Shown here: in pieces, positions 26,025 to 35,553 of the stretch
Numbering within the stretch: the stretch's first letter is position 1
Layout: every line of letters begins with the position of its first letter
Assembly: GCA_034933145.1 (NCBI GenBank)
Contig: JAYFOA010000001.1
Location: 1 to 64,000, forward strand
Direction of reading: 5' to 3'
From: UBA4644 sp034933145
GTDB taxonomy: Bacteria; Bacillota; Clostridia; Oscillospirales; Butyricicoccaceae
Length of the DNA: 64,000 bases
Made by a program: the position numbers and the translations under genes
Notes under the pieces: generated by a model
Database searches by the model: none
What the model was told of the DNA's origin: nothing
The model's input: only the letters and a program-made list of their open reading frames with translations

Positions 26025-26870
26025 CTACCGTGCCGCACGCTCCGCCGCCTCAACAGTATTCTCCATCAGCATGGCCACCGTCATCAGCCCTACGCCGCCG
26101 GGAACCGGTGTGATATACGCGGCCTTCTCCGCGGCACTCTCAAAGTCCACGTCGCCCACAAGGCCGTTTTCCGTCCGGTTGATGCCCACGTCGATCACCG
26201 CCGCGCCCTCCTTGACATAACTGCCGTCCAGCATGGCGGGCCTGCCTACGGCGGCCACCAGAATATCCGCCTGCGCGGTGATTTCACGCAGATTTTCGGT
26301 CCGGCTGTGGCAGATGGTCACCGTTGCGTCTCGGCGCAGCAGCAGCAGAGAAATCGGCTTTCCGACAATTGAGCTGCGCCCCACCACAACGGCCCGCTTC
26401 CCGCGCAGCGGGATGTGGGCGTTGTCGAGAATGCGCAGGATGCCTTTGGGCGTACAGGGCAAAAAGCCATCCCCGCCGCGAACCAGCGCACCCAGACTGG
26501 AAACCGAGATACCGTCCACGTCCTTTTCCGGTGCGATCCGGGCCAGTGCCGCCTCTTCTGAAATATGTTTTGGCAGCGGCAACTGAACAAGGATGCCGTG
26601 AAAACGGGCGTCTTGGTTATATTCGTCGATACGCGAAAGCAGTTCCTTTTCCGAAGTATCATTCGGAAGATGCAGCACTTCCGACAAAAGGCCCAGCTTC
26701 TGACACATCCGCTCTTTATTGCGTACATAGGTTTCCGAGGCAGGGTCATCGCCCACCCGGATGACAGCCAGTCCCGGCGTGACGCCGCGCTCCTTCAGGG
26801 CCAGGACCCGTGTTTCCAGCTCCGCCCGCACCTGGGCGGCCAACGGCTTGCAGTTCAGGATCTCTGCCAT
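26025..26870 (-). CDS. folD: Methylene-THF dehydrogenase/methenyl-THF cyclohydrolase
   Basis: This 281-residue bifunctional cytoplasmic enzyme makes 10-formyl-THF from methylene-THF with NADP+. Family signatures are YVRNKERMCQKLG (with the catalytic Lys), QLPLPKHI, and the NADP site GRSSIVGKPISLLLL. The C-terminal PVPGGVGLMTVAML is also present. The length is standard. ATG 26870 follows GGGGGAG, three bases after the purL stop, so it is the last gene of the purine operon. The product feeds the formyl donor to PurN and to the AICAR transformylase encoded upstream, and links to the ZTP switch that reports 10-formyl-THF shortage. Confidence 0.96.
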   Translation of the reverse strand: MAEILNCKPLAAQVRAELETRVLALKERGVTPGLAVIRVGDDPASETYVRNKERMCQKLGLLSEVLHLPNDTSEKELLSRIDEYNQDARFHGILVQLPLPKHISEEAALARIAPEKDVDGISVSSLGALVRGGDGFLPCTPKGILRILDNAHIPLRGKRAVVVGRSSIVGKPISLLLLRRDATVTICHSRTENLREITAQADILVAAVGRPAMLDGSYVKEGAAVIDVGINRTENGLVGDVDFESAAEKAAYITPVPGGVGLMTVAMLMENTVEAAERAAR

Positions 26871-26873
26871 CAC

Positions 26874-29800
26874 TTACTCCCCCTTAAAATACCGTACCGC
26901 GCTGCGGAACAGGCCGATGTCATAGTTCCCGGGCACATTTTTGTAAAGACCGTCCCCGATGCGTTCGCTGTGGCTCATCTTGCCAAATACGCGGCCGTCC
27001 GGCGAGGTAATACCCTCTACGGCACCGGCGGAGCCATTGGGATTATACCGGATGTCCAAAGTGGGAACACCCGAAAAGTCGGCATATTGCGTGGCGATCT
27101 GCCCGTTTTCCGCCAGTGTCTGAAGCAGTGCGCCTTCACAGAGGAAGCGCCCCTCACCGTGAGAAACAGGGACGGTGAACACGTCTCCGGGTTTTGTCTC
27201 CCGCAGCCATGGAGATTTGTTGGATGCAACCCGCGTGCGCACCAGCCGCGACTGATGGCGGCCGATCACGTTATAGGTCAGCGTCGGGCAATGCTCGTCG
27301 GTATCAATAATCTTCCCGAAAGGAATCAGCCCCAGCTTGATAAGCGCCTGGAACCCGTTGCATACGCCGCACATCAGGCCTCCGCGTGCGTCCAGCAGAT
27401 CGGATACGCCGTCCGACACCGCGCCGTTGCGGAAAAAGGAAGTGATAAACTTGGCGCTGCCGTCCGGTTCGTCGCCGCCGGAAAATCCGCCGGGGATGAA
27501 AACGGCCTGGGACCGGCGCAAGGCCGCGGCAAAATCATTTACTGAAGCGCGGATATCTTCCGCCGTCCGGTTTCGGATGACAAAAATCTGCGCCTCCAGC
27601 CCGGCGGCCTCCGCTGCCTTCGCGGAGTCGTATTCACAGTTCGTACCAGGGAATACGGGGATCAGAACCCGTGCGTGTGCCGTGCATACGGCCGGGGCCG
27701 GATACGCCTTGGCCGAAAAATCCAGGCGCGGAATGGGAGAAGCCGGTGCCTCGGCCTTCTGCGGATAGACAGGCTCAAGTCGGCGCTCATAGGCCGCCAG
27801 CAGCTCATCGAGCGCGATGGTCTCTCCGTCCCCGCAAAGCTCTGCGGTCTCGGTAACCTCACCCAGCGGCAGGCCGACCGGTTCGTCGTCCGTCAGCTCC
27901 AGCACAAAAGCGCAGGGCAGATAGCCAAACAGCTCCCGCCTGCTCCGTGCAGGGTCAAAGCGAAAGCCAAGGCCATTGCCGAAACACATCTTTGTCACTG
28001 CCTCCGCCACACCGCCGCGGCCGGCAACATAGGCGGCGCAGGCCTTTCCGGTATGCAGCAGCGACCGTACCTGTGCGAACGTATGAAGCAGCGCCTCGCC
28101 GGATGGCAGACCGTCCTCTCCGCATTCTGGAACCAGCAGGGCGGCCTTGTGTCCCGCCGCCTTAAACTCCGGCGATACGATCTCTCCGATGTCTGCCGTG
28201 GTTACGGCAAACGAGATCAGCGTTGGCGGGACGTCCAATTGCTCAAAGGTACCGCTCATGGAGTCTTTGCCGCCGATGGCGGCAAGCCCGAGCGCCTTCT
28301 GCGCCTTATACGCGCCCAGCAGGGCGGCAAACGGTTTCCCCCATCGGGCGGGGTCGCGGCCCGGCTTCTCAAAATATTCCTGGAAAGACAGATAGCAGTT
28401 TTTCAGTCCGCCGCCGGCGGCAGCCAGCTTTGCGACTGATTCCGCCACCGCCAGATAGGCCCCATGGAACGGACTGTTTTCAGATACATAAGGGTCAAAG
28501 CCCCAGGACATGAGTGAGCAGGTGCCGGTATCTCCATGCTCGCGGGACAGCTTATGCGCCATGGTCTGGATTGGTGTGCGCTGGTGCTTTCCGCCGAACG
28601 GCATGAGCACCGTGCCCGCTCCCACCGTGGAGTCAAACCGTTCGGACAGCCCCTGCCGCGAGCAAAAGCTCAGATTGCCGCATAGCGCTTTCAGCTTATC
28701 CGCAAACCCGCCGGACAGATCGTTTTCATAAATTTTACCCGCTGCGGCTGAAACGGTAATATGTTTTTCCGCTCCGTTGGAATCAAGGAATTCACGCGAC
28801 AGGTCAACGATCACATCGCCATTCCAACGCATGGTCATACGTTCTTCCGCCTTGACATAGGCAACAACGGTGGCCTCCAGATTCTCTCCGTGAGCCAACG
28901 CAAGAAACTGCCGGGCATCGGCCTCCGCCACGACGACGGCCATGCGCTCCTGCGATTCGCTGATCGCCAGCTCCGTCCCGTCCAAGCCCTCATATTTCTT
29001 CGGTACGGCGCTCAAATCTATATCCAGCCCCTCTGCCAGCTCGCCGATGGCGACCGACACACCACCGGCGCCGAAATCGTTGCAGCGCTTAATCAGCTTT
29101 GCGGCCTCCCGATCACGGAACAGGCGCTGGAGCTTGCGCTCCTCGGGCGCGTTGCCCTTCTGCACCTCAGCCCCGCAGGCCTCCAATGAGCCGAGCGTAT
29201 GAGACTTGGAAGAACCGGTGGCGCCGCCGCAGCCGTCGCGACCCGTACGGCCGCCCAGCAGAATCACCACGTCGCCGGGTGCCGGCGTCTCACGCCGGAC
29301 ATTTTTTTGCGGGGCAGCGGCAATTACCGCGCCGACTTCCATGCGTTTCGCGGCATACCCGGGGTGATACAACTCGTCCACGATACCGGTGCAGAGGCCG
29401 ATCTGATTGCCGTAGGAACTATAGCCCGCCGCCGCAGAAGTGCAGATCTTACGCTGCGGCAGCTTGCCGGGCAGCGTTTCGGAGATCGGCGTCAGCGGGT
29501 CGGCCGCACCGGTCAGGCGCATGGCGGCGTAAACGTAGGCGCGTCCCGACAGCGGGTCGCGGATCGCGCCGCCGATGCAGGTAGCCGCGCCGCCGAAGGG
29601 TTCAATTTCGGTAGGATGGTTATGGGTCTCGTTCTTGAAAAGCAGCAGCCACGGCTCGTGCCCGCCTTCGGTCTCCACTTCCACCTTCACGGTGCAGGCG
29701 TTGATCTCCTCGGACTCATCGAGGCCCTGCAGCCCACCGCCGGCCTTCAGCCATTTGACGGCAACGGTAGCCAGATCCATCAGGCATACCGGCTTTTGAA

Positions 29801-30560
29801 TACCCAGCGCCGCCCGTGTGGCAAGATAGTCCCGATAGGTTTCTTCCAGCATCGGGTCGGCAAATTCCGCTTTATCAATCTCCGTGCGGAAGGTCGTATG
29901 GCGACAGTGATCACTCCAATAGGTGTCGATGAGCCGCAGCTCGGTCATGGTCGGGTCGCGGCCCTCTTCTTCAAAATACGAGCGGCAAAAACGCAGATCA
30001 GCCTCGTCCATGGCAAGGCCGTACTCCCGGATAAAGGCCGCATCGTCGGTCATATCCCGGAAGCCCTGAAGCACCGCCACCTGCGGCGGCGCGGGATAGA
30101 CCTGCGCCAGCGTTTCCGGCAGCGCAAGCGATGCCTCCCGTGCCTCCACGGGGTTGATAACGTACTTTTTGATCTGGCAGAGGTCATCCTCCGTCAGCGG
30201 GCCCTCCGGCAGATATACCTTCGCGCTCCGTACCGTCGGCCGTTCACACTGGGCCAGCAGCTGGATGCATTGGGCCGCAGAATCCGCCCGCTGGTCGAAC
30301 TGACCGGGCAGATATTCCACCGCAAAGGTATATTTGCTTTCCGGCAGCGTGGCATAGGTCAGATCGAGCTGCGGCTCAGAGAAAACCTTTGTCCGGCAGC
30401 GATCAAACAATTCATCGTCCAGCCCCTCCGTGTCATAACGGCAAAGCAGCCGCAGGCCAGTGAGGTTTTCGATGCCTACCACCGTCCGCAGGTCGGCAAG
30501 CAGGGCCTTTGCCTCTCCGTCGAGGCCAGACCGCTTTTCCACATACAGTCTCCGAACCAT
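26874..30560 (-). CDS. purL: Phosphoribosylformylglycinamidine synthase, single-chain
   Basis: This 1,228-residue enzyme converts FGAR to FGAM using ATP and glutamine. It is the large fused form. A PurS-like N-terminal segment is followed by two AIR-synthase-like ATPase halves (ATP-binding loops such as KNETHNHPTEIEPFGGAAT near residue 308). The C-terminal class I glutamine amidotransferase (from about residue 970) has its nucleophile in CGVCNGFQ and its His in VSHGEGRF. This differs from the PurSQL three-gene form of Bacilli. ATG 30560 is 9 nt after GGGGGA; the GTG at 30569 is too close to it. It follows purD without a gap, inside the operon. Confidence 0.95.
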   Translation of the reverse strand: MVRRLYVEKRSGLDGEAKALLADLRTVVGIENLTGLRLLCRYDTEGLDDELFDRCRTKVFSEPQLDLTYATLPESKYTFAVEYLPGQFDQRADSAAQCIQLLAQCERPTVRSAKVYLPEGPLTEDDLCQIKKYVINPVEAREASLALPETLAQVYPAPPQVAVLQGFRDMTDDAAFIREYGLAMDEADLRFCRSYFEEEGRDPTMTELRLIDTYWSDHCRHTTFRTEIDKAEFADPMLEETYRDYLATRAALGIQKPVCLMDLATVAVKWLKAGGGLQGLDESEEINACTVKVEVETEGGHEPWLLLFKNETHNHPTEIEPFGGAATCIGGAIRDPLSGRAYVYAAMRLTGAADPLTPISETLPGKLPQRKICTSAAAGYSSYGNQIGLCTGIVDELYHPGYAAKRMEVGAVIAAAPQKNVRRETPAPGDVVILLGGRTGRDGCGGATGSSKSHTLGSLEACGAEVQKGNAPEERKLQRLFRDREAAKLIKRCNDFGAGGVSVAIGELAEGLDIDLSAVPKKYEGLDGTELAISESQERMAVVVAEADARQFLALAHGENLEATVVAYVKAEERMTMRWNGDVIVDLSREFLDSNGAEKHITVSAAAGKIYENDLSGGFADKLKALCGNLSFCSRQGLSERFDSTVGAGTVLMPFGGKHQRTPIQTMAHKLSREHGDTGTCSLMSWGFDPYVSENSPFHGAYLAVAESVAKLAAAGGGLKNCYLSFQEYFEKPGRDPARWGKPFAALLGAYKAQKALGLAAIGGKDSMSGTFEQLDVPPTLISFAVTTADIGEIVSPEFKAAGHKAALLVPECGEDGLPSGEALLHTFAQVRSLLHTGKACAAYVAGRGGVAEAVTKMCFGNGLGFRFDPARSRRELFGYLPCAFVLELTDDEPVGLPLGEVTETAELCGDGETIALDELLAAYERRLEPVYPQKAEAPASPIPRLDFSAKAYPAPAVCTAHARVLIPVFPGTNCEYDSAKAAEAAGLEAQIFVIRNRTAEDIRASVNDFAAALRRSQAVFIPGGFSGGDEPDGSAKFITSFFRNGAVSDGVSDLLDARGGLMCGVCNGFQALIKLGLIPFGKIIDTDEHCPTLTYNVIGRHQSRLVRTRVASNKSPWLRETKPGDVFTVPVSHGEGRFLCEGALLQTLAENGQIATQYADFSGVPTLDIRYNPNGSAGAVEGITSPDGRVFGKMSHSERIGDGLYKNVPGNYDIGLFRSAVRYFKGE

Positions 30561-30565
30561 CGGGC

Positions 30566-31840
30566 TCACTCCCCCTTCTTTGCCGCCAGCGCCCGCGCGC
30601 CGATATCACTGCGGCAGTATTTATTGTCGAACTTTACATCAGCAGCGGCGGTATATGCCTTTTGAACAGCCTCCACCAGCGTATCCGCCACAGCGGTAAC
30701 GCCCAGTACCCGTCCGCCGGAGGTGCGCAGCACGCCGCCCTCCGCTTTTGCGCCGGCGACAAAAACGGAAACGCCGTTTCCTTCTTCCGGCAGTGTCAGC
30801 GCAAAGCCTGTATCGTACTGTGCCGGATAACCGCCGGAGGCGAGTACGACGCAGCAGGAATTCCGATCGGAAAAGTGCACTTCGGCATTTTTCAGCTCGC
30901 CTGCCACGACAGCTTCCATCACTGTCAGTAAATCGCTTTCCATCAACGGCAGGACAACCTGCGTCTCCGGATCTCCAAAGCGGCAGTTGTATTCGATGAC
31001 CTTCGGTCCGTCCTTTGTCAGCATCAGGCCAAAATAGAGGCAGCCACGGAATGGCCGTCCTTCTTCAGCCATCGCACGAGCCGTGGGGAGAAAGATCTCA
31101 TTCATGCACCGCTTTGCAATCTCCGGCGTATAGAACGGATTGGGGGCCACGGCACCCATGCCGCCGGTATTTGGGCCCTCGTCCCCGTCCCGCGCCCGCT
31201 TATGATCCATGGAGCTGACCATCGGAACAACGGTCTCTCCGTCGGTAAAGGTCAAAACCGATACCTCAGGCCCAGTGAGATATTCCTCAATCAGCACCCG
31301 CGCGCCGCTGTCGCCGAAGATCCGGTCGGACATCATAGAATGGACGGCAGCCTGTGCCTCCTCCCGTGTCTGCGCGATAGTAACGCCTTTTCCCAGAGCC
31401 AGACCGTCCGCTTTGACCACGGTTGGCAAGGGCGCGTCACTCAGATAGTCCATGGCCTCTTTTTCATCGGAAAATACAGCAAAGGCCGCCGTAGGAATTC
31501 CATATTTTTTCATGAGCCGTTTGGCAAACACCTTACTGCTCTCGATCTGTGCCGCCTTTTGGTTGGGGCCGAAGGCCGGGATCCCCGCCGCCTCCAGCGC
31601 GTCCACCGCGCCCAGGGCCAGCGGGTCATCCGGCGCAACGACGGCAAACTCTACATGATGCTCTTTCGCAAAAGCGACAATACCGGGGATGTCCTTTGCA
31701 CCCACCGGCACGCAGACGGCATCCCGGGCGATACCGCCGTTGCCCGGCAGAGCATACAGCGCCGTGATGCGGGGATTTTCCCTCATTTTTTTGATGATGG
31801 CGTGCTCGCGCCCGCCGCCGCCCACGACCAATACGTTCAT
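30566..31840 (-). CDS. purD: Phosphoribosylamine-glycine ligase (GAR synthetase)
   Basis: This 424-residue ATP-grasp enzyme joins glycine to phosphoribosylamine. The N-terminal GGGGREHAI (residues 7-15), the ATP-grasp core KADGLALGKGVTIA and the family signature RFGDPETQVVLP are present. The length is standard. ATG 31840 is preceded by GGGGTG; a GTG three codons earlier overlaps that site. It lies between the stand-alone AICAR transformylase and purL. Although purD acts early in the pathway, it sits late in the operon. Confidence 0.96.
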   Translation of the reverse strand: MNVLVVGGGGREHAIIKKMRENPRITALYALPGNGGIARDAVCVPVGAKDIPGIVAFAKEHHVEFAVVAPDDPLALGAVDALEAAGIPAFGPNQKAAQIESSKVFAKRLMKKYGIPTAAFAVFSDEKEAMDYLSDAPLPTVVKADGLALGKGVTIAQTREEAQAAVHSMMSDRIFGDSGARVLIEEYLTGPEVSVLTFTDGETVVPMVSSMDHKRARDGDEGPNTGGMGAVAPNPFYTPEIAKRCMNEIFLPTARAMAEEGRPFRGCLYFGLMLTKDGPKVIEYNCRFGDPETQVVLPLMESDLLTVMEAVVAGELKNAEVHFSDRNSCCVVLASGGYPAQYDTGFALTLPEEGNGVSVFVAGAKAEGGVLRTSGGRVLGVTAVADTLVEAVQKAYTAAADVKFDNKYCRSDIGARALAAKKGE

Positions 31841-31877
31841 TCTGCGCACCCCGTTTCTTGTTTACTGAAGTCTTATG

Positions 31878-31904
31878 CCGTATTCCACAGCCTGTGGAAT
31901 ACGG
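31878..31904 (-). other. Intercistronic stem-loop in the purine operon
   Basis: CCGTATTCCACAG and its perfect complement (13 bp) flank a single central base between the AICAR transformylase stop and purD. No T tract follows on the minus strand, so it is probably an mRNA processing or stability element. Confidence 0.5.
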
Positions 31905-31910
31905 TACTGC

Positions 31911-33095
31911 TTAATGATGGAACAGCCGCGTGCCGGTAAAGGCCATGACCATATCATGCGTGTTACAGCAATCGATCACCAGATCGTCCCGCAGGGAGCC
32001 GCCCGGCTGGGCCACATAACACACGCCGCTGCGATATGCCCGCTCGATATTATCGGCGAATGGAAAAAAAGCATCGCTGCCCAGCGAAACGCCGGAGATG
32101 GTGTGGAGATATGCCTCTTTTTCCGCGGCGGTCAGCGGCTCCGGCCTCCGGGTGAAGAACCGCTGCCAAACCCCGTCGGCACAGACATCCTCCTCATTGC
32201 CGTTGATATACCCGTCCACGGCGTTGTCCCGCTCCGGACGGCCCAGCTTCTCGATAAAAGGCAGGGCCAGCACCTTTTCGTGCTGCCGGAGCTGCCAGGT
32301 ATCGGCCTTTGTCCCGGCAAGCCGGGTGCAGTGGATACGGGACTGCTGTCCCGCACCGACGCCGATCGCCTGCCCGCCAAAGGCGTAGCAGACCGAATTG
32401 GACTGGGTATATTTCAACGTGATGAGCGCCACCAGAAGATCACGGCGGGCACTCTCCGGCATATTACAGTTTTTTGTAACAATATTGCAAAGAAGATTCT
32501 CGTCAATCCGAACCTCGTTGCGCCCCTGCTCAAAAGTGACTCCGAACACCTGCTTGCGCTCCACAGATGCAGGAACATAGGACGGGTCGATGCGTACGAC
32601 ATTGTATCGGCCGTCTTTCTTCTGCCGAAGAATCTCAATCGCCCCGTCGGTATATCCTGGCGCGATGACGCCGTCGGAGACCTCCCGCTTTAAAAGACGG
32701 GCCGTTGTTTCATCACAGACATCAGACAACGCCGCCCAGTCGCCGAAGGAGCTCAGCCGGTCGGTGCCGCGGGCGCGGGCATAGGCGCAGGCCAGCGGGG
32801 AGTCGTCCAGCCCCTTTACCTTTTCCACAAAGCAGGCTTTTTTCAGTCCTTCCGGCAAGGGCAGGCCCAACGCGCCGGAGGTGGGGCTGACATGCTTGAA
32901 AGAGGCCGCCGCCGGCAGGCCGCAAGAAGCCTTCAGCTCACGTACCAGCTGCCAGCCGTTAAGCGCGTCGAGAAAATTGATGTATCCCGGATTGCCGGAG
33001 AGCACCTCTACCGGCAGCTCTGCACCATTATCCATAAAAATGCGTGCCGGCTTTTGATTCGGGTTGCAGCCGTATTTGAGCGAAAGTTCGTTCAT
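31911..33095 (-). CDS. purH: Stand-alone AICAR transformylase (PurH C-terminal domain)
   Basis: This 394-residue protein corresponds only to the AICAR formyltransferase half of bifunctional PurH and transfers a formyl group from 10-formyl-THF to AICAR to give FAICAR. Conserved blocks include SFKHVSPTSGA (with the catalytic Lys-His), YTQSNSVCYA and GGQAIGVGAGQQSR. The IMP cyclohydrolase domain normally preceding it (about 200 residues) is missing: the upstream sequence is intergenic, and the neighbouring gene supplies a different cyclohydrolase. ATG 33095 follows GGAGGT. It does not look like a broken gene, because the frame is intact and the start is well placed. Such split forms are known in Clostridia and archaea. 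Confidence 0.9.
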   Translation of the reverse strand: MNELSLKYGCNPNQKPARIFMDNGAELPVEVLSGNPGYINFLDALNGWQLVRELKASCGLPAAASFKHVSPTSGALGLPLPEGLKKACFVEKVKGLDDSPLACAYARARGTDRLSSFGDWAALSDVCDETTARLLKREVSDGVIAPGYTDGAIEILRQKKDGRYNVVRIDPSYVPASVERKQVFGVTFEQGRNEVRIDENLLCNIVTKNCNMPESARRDLLVALITLKYTQSNSVCYAFGGQAIGVGAGQQSRIHCTRLAGTKADTWQLRQHEKVLALPFIEKLGRPERDNAVDGYINGNEEDVCADGVWQRFFTRRPEPLTAAEKEAYLHTISGVSLGSDAFFPFADNIERAYRSGVCYVAQPGGSLRDDLVIDCCNTHDMVMAFTGTRLFHH

Positions 33096-33176
33096 AGGAT
33101 ACCTCCGTGTTCCAAAATCTTCTGGCGAAAAGTGCGGCGGCACAGGCCGCGGCTTTATATTATAATGAGCGTTGGT

Positions 33177-33869
33177 TTACGCATTTTTATTTACAATGAT
33201 GCTCTCGCTTCCGACAGAAACCCAGAGCGATACCCGGTTATCTTCGTCCAGTGCCTCCCAGAGCATATCCGCCAGCGCCCGTACCCCCAGCGCGGGGAGG
33301 GACACTTCCGCCGGTTCGCCGGAATAGGAGGGCAGCGGCGCGCCGAAGCCCTCATACGTGCTGATAAAATGCCCCACGCCGGAAATCGGCCGGTCATAGG
33401 TATAATAAAACCGCCGGCAGCTCTGCGGATCACCATCTGCGCTTTTCAGAATGGACAGCAGATAAGCCCCATCAGGGAATATAAGGCCGGAAACGCGGGG
33501 GGTGTAGTTCGGCGCATCCGGCTCGAATGCACGGCTTTCCAGCGCCGCCGTCCAGCTTCTGCCCGCAGCCAGAAAATCCCGCAGGGTATCGGTCTGGTCG
33601 CCGTTGGTGACAATGGTTATCCTGCCCATTGGCGTATTCAGAATACGGACAGGCCGGTAGATCACGAGGCTGGGATCCTGCATCTTTGCCTCATCAAAAG
33701 CACGGGTACGGATGCCGTCCTCTGTACGCTCAAACACCCGGTTGCGGCTGTTTTCACTCCGCCCCATGATGAAATAGGCACATACGGGCGCACCGTCGGA
33801 AGCAGTGCCCAGCAGGATGCCCCGGCCGGGGTAAGGCCGAGCGCGCAAATAGTCAAACAGGTCGATCAT
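33177..33869 (-). CDS. purO: IMP cyclohydrolase, archaeal PurO-like family
   Basis: This 230-residue protein resembles the PurO-type IMP cyclohydrolase family first described in methanogens, unrelated to the PurH N-domain. It should close the ring of FAICAR to IMP, the last step of the pathway. Features consistent with this are the N-terminal YPGRGILLG, the YFIMGRSENSRNR block (about residues 32-44), and FYYTYDRPISGVGHFISTY in the second half. The ATG lies 17 bp inside the purN reading frame, so translation is coupled to PurN. Directly downstream is the AICAR transformylase lacking its cyclohydrolase half. The context makes the call strong even though no catalytic residue was verified. Confidence 0.85.
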   Translation of the reverse strand: MIDLFDYLRARPYPGRGILLGTASDGAPVCAYFIMGRSENSRNRVFERTEDGIRTRAFDEAKMQDPSLVIYRPVRILNTPMGRITIVTNGDQTDTLRDFLAAGRSWTAALESRAFEPDAPNYTPRVSGLIFPDGAYLLSILKSADGDPQSCRRFYYTYDRPISGVGHFISTYEGFGAPLPSYSGEPAEVSLPALGVRALADMLWEALDEDNRVSLWVSVGSESIIVNKNA

Positions 33870-34473
33870 GCTCTTTCTCCTTCGCGATCTCGGCGGATAC
33901 CTGCTCTGCCGCGCGGGGCAGCAGCACCCATTCGGCCTGCTCCATCACACGGTGCTGAAGGCTCTCCGGCGTGTCGTTTTTCTCCACAGGGACAGCTTTC
34001 TGATACAGAATTTCCCCGCCGTCGGGAATCTCATTGACAAAATGTACCGTAGCGCCTGTGACCCGGACACCGCGAGCCAGGACGGCCTCGTGGACCTTCA
34101 GCCCATAATAGCCTTTTCCGCAAAAAGCAGGCAGCAGCGCGGGGTGAATATTGAGGATACGGCGGGGCCAGCGAGCGACAAATTCCGGGCTCAGAATGCA
34201 CAAAAACCCCGCCAAAATAATTAGATCAATACGGTATTCCGAAAGCAGCGCCTGAAGCTCCGCTTCAAAAGTCGCCTGTTTTTTACCTTTCCGCTCCACA
34301 CAGACGGCGGGAATCACATGCGATTTTGCCCGCTCGAGCGCGTAGGCATCCGGCCGGCTGGCGATCACCAGCTCAATATGGCCGCTGTGCAGTGCGCCGA
34401 CATCCTGTGCATCCAGTAAAGCCTGCAGGTTCGTACCGCCGCCGGAGACAAGCACCGCGATGCGGGTCAGCAT
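33853..34473 (-). CDS. purN: GAR transformylase (formyl-THF dependent)
   Basis: This 206-residue enzyme transfers formyl from 10-formyl-THF to GAR. GGGTNLQALLDA near the N-terminus binds phosphate, and the catalytic Asn and His lie in NIHPALLPAF. The acidic loop follows in VNEIPDGGEILYQ, where IPDGG replaces the usual VDxGP but keeps the aspartate. The ATG overlaps the purM stop by 7 bp and its own end overlaps purO by 17 bp, so three genes are tightly coupled. Confidence 0.93.
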   Translation of the reverse strand: MLTRIAVLVSGGGTNLQALLDAQDVGALHSGHIELVIASRPDAYALERAKSHVIPAVCVERKGKKQATFEAELQALLSEYRIDLIILAGFLCILSPEFVARWPRRILNIHPALLPAFCGKGYYGLKVHEAVLARGVRVTGATVHFVNEIPDGGEILYQKAVPVEKNDTPESLQHRVMEQAEWVLLPRAAEQVSAEIAKEKEHDRPV

Positions 34474-35507
34474 AGCAGGACGCCCTGATCGGAGGAAACG
34501 GTCTCGCCCATTACATAGGCATATACGCCATTCTGCTTCAGGATCTCCAATGCTGTATAAGCATCGCCCGCGTCGACCACCACCGCCATACCCACACCCA
34601 TATTGAAAGTATTGAACATGTCGCGCTCGGGAATATTTCCCGTCCGCTGCAGCAGGGCGAAAACCGGTGGGATCCGCAGGGTGCGCTTTTCCACTTTTGC
34701 CGCGATCCCATTAGGGAGGCAGCGGGGAATATTTTCGAAGAACCCACCGCCGGTGATATGGGACACGCCCTTGACGGGAATCTTGTCAAACAGTGCCAGC
34801 ACAGGCTTGACATAAATTGCCGTCGGTGCCAGAAGCGCCTCGCCCAAAGATGCGCCGCTCAGCTCCGACCGAGGTGCGCACAGATCCGTGTGCTCCACGT
34901 CGAAGACACGCCGTACCAGCGAAAAGCCGTTGGAATGAACGCCGGTGGACGGCAGCGCCAGAATGGCGTCTCCCGGTTTAATCCGATTTCTGTCGGGCAG
35001 TCGGTTCTCGTCGGCCAGGCCGACAGCGAACCCTGCCAGATCATATTCGTCCTCGGGATAAAAGCCGGGCATCTCAGCGGTCTCGCCGCCGATCAAGGCG
35101 CAGCCCGCCTGAACGCAGCCCTCCGCCACGCCGGCCACGATCTCCGCGATGCGCTCCGGTACGTTTTTGCCGCAGGCGATATAGTCGAGGAAAAACAGCG
35201 GCCGCGCGCCGCAGCAGACCACATCATTGACACACATGGCAACGCAGTCGATCCCGACGGTATCATGCTTGTCCAGCAAAAATGCCAATTTGAGCTTGGT
35301 ACCCACACCGTCGGTACCCGATACCAACACCGGCTTTCCGATCCCATGAAGATCGGGCCGAAACAGGCCGCCAAAACCACCGATGTCGGAGACGACCCCC
35401 GGCGTTATTGTTCGCGCCACATGGCGCTTCATGAGTTCCACCGCTTTATAGCCGGCGGTAATGTCCACGCCGGCGGCGGCGTAGCTTTCGGATCTGGATT
35501 CAGACAT
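34467..35507 (-). CDS. purM: Phosphoribosylformylglycinamidine cyclo-ligase (AIR synthetase)
   Basis: This 346-residue ATP-dependent enzyme forms the imidazole ring of AIR from FGAM. The N-terminal SYAAAGVDITAGYKAV is typical. GTDGVGTKLKLAF and CVAMCVNDVVCCGARPLFFLD are the conserved ATP/metal loops, and HITGGGFFENIPR is near residue 244. The length is normal. ATG 35507 is preceded by AAAGGAG; an extension to 35576 runs into the purE end and is not needed. It lies 46 bp after purE. Confidence 0.96.
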   Translation of the reverse strand: MSESRSESYAAAGVDITAGYKAVELMKRHVARTITPGVVSDIGGFGGLFRPDLHGIGKPVLVSGTDGVGTKLKLAFLLDKHDTVGIDCVAMCVNDVVCCGARPLFFLDYIACGKNVPERIAEIVAGVAEGCVQAGCALIGGETAEMPGFYPEDEYDLAGFAVGLADENRLPDRNRIKPGDAILALPSTGVHSNGFSLVRRVFDVEHTDLCAPRSELSGASLGEALLAPTAIYVKPVLALFDKIPVKGVSHITGGGFFENIPRCLPNGIAAKVEKRTLRIPPVFALLQRTGNIPERDMFNTFNMGVGMAVVVDAGDAYTALEILKQNGVYAYVMGETVSSDQGVLLC

Positions 35508-35553
35508 ACTTGTTTTCTCCTTTCCGCTTAGGCAGCAGGTGCGGAATGCCGGT

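Noticed and set aside
29199..30665. 488-codon plus-strand open frame
   Set aside because: Entirely antisense to purL and purD, with arginine-rich composition and no recognisable domain.
31911..33095. Truncated or frameshifted purH pseudogene
   Set aside because: The upstream sequence shows no remnant of a cyclohydrolase domain, the start is well placed, and a PurO-like gene supplies the missing step.
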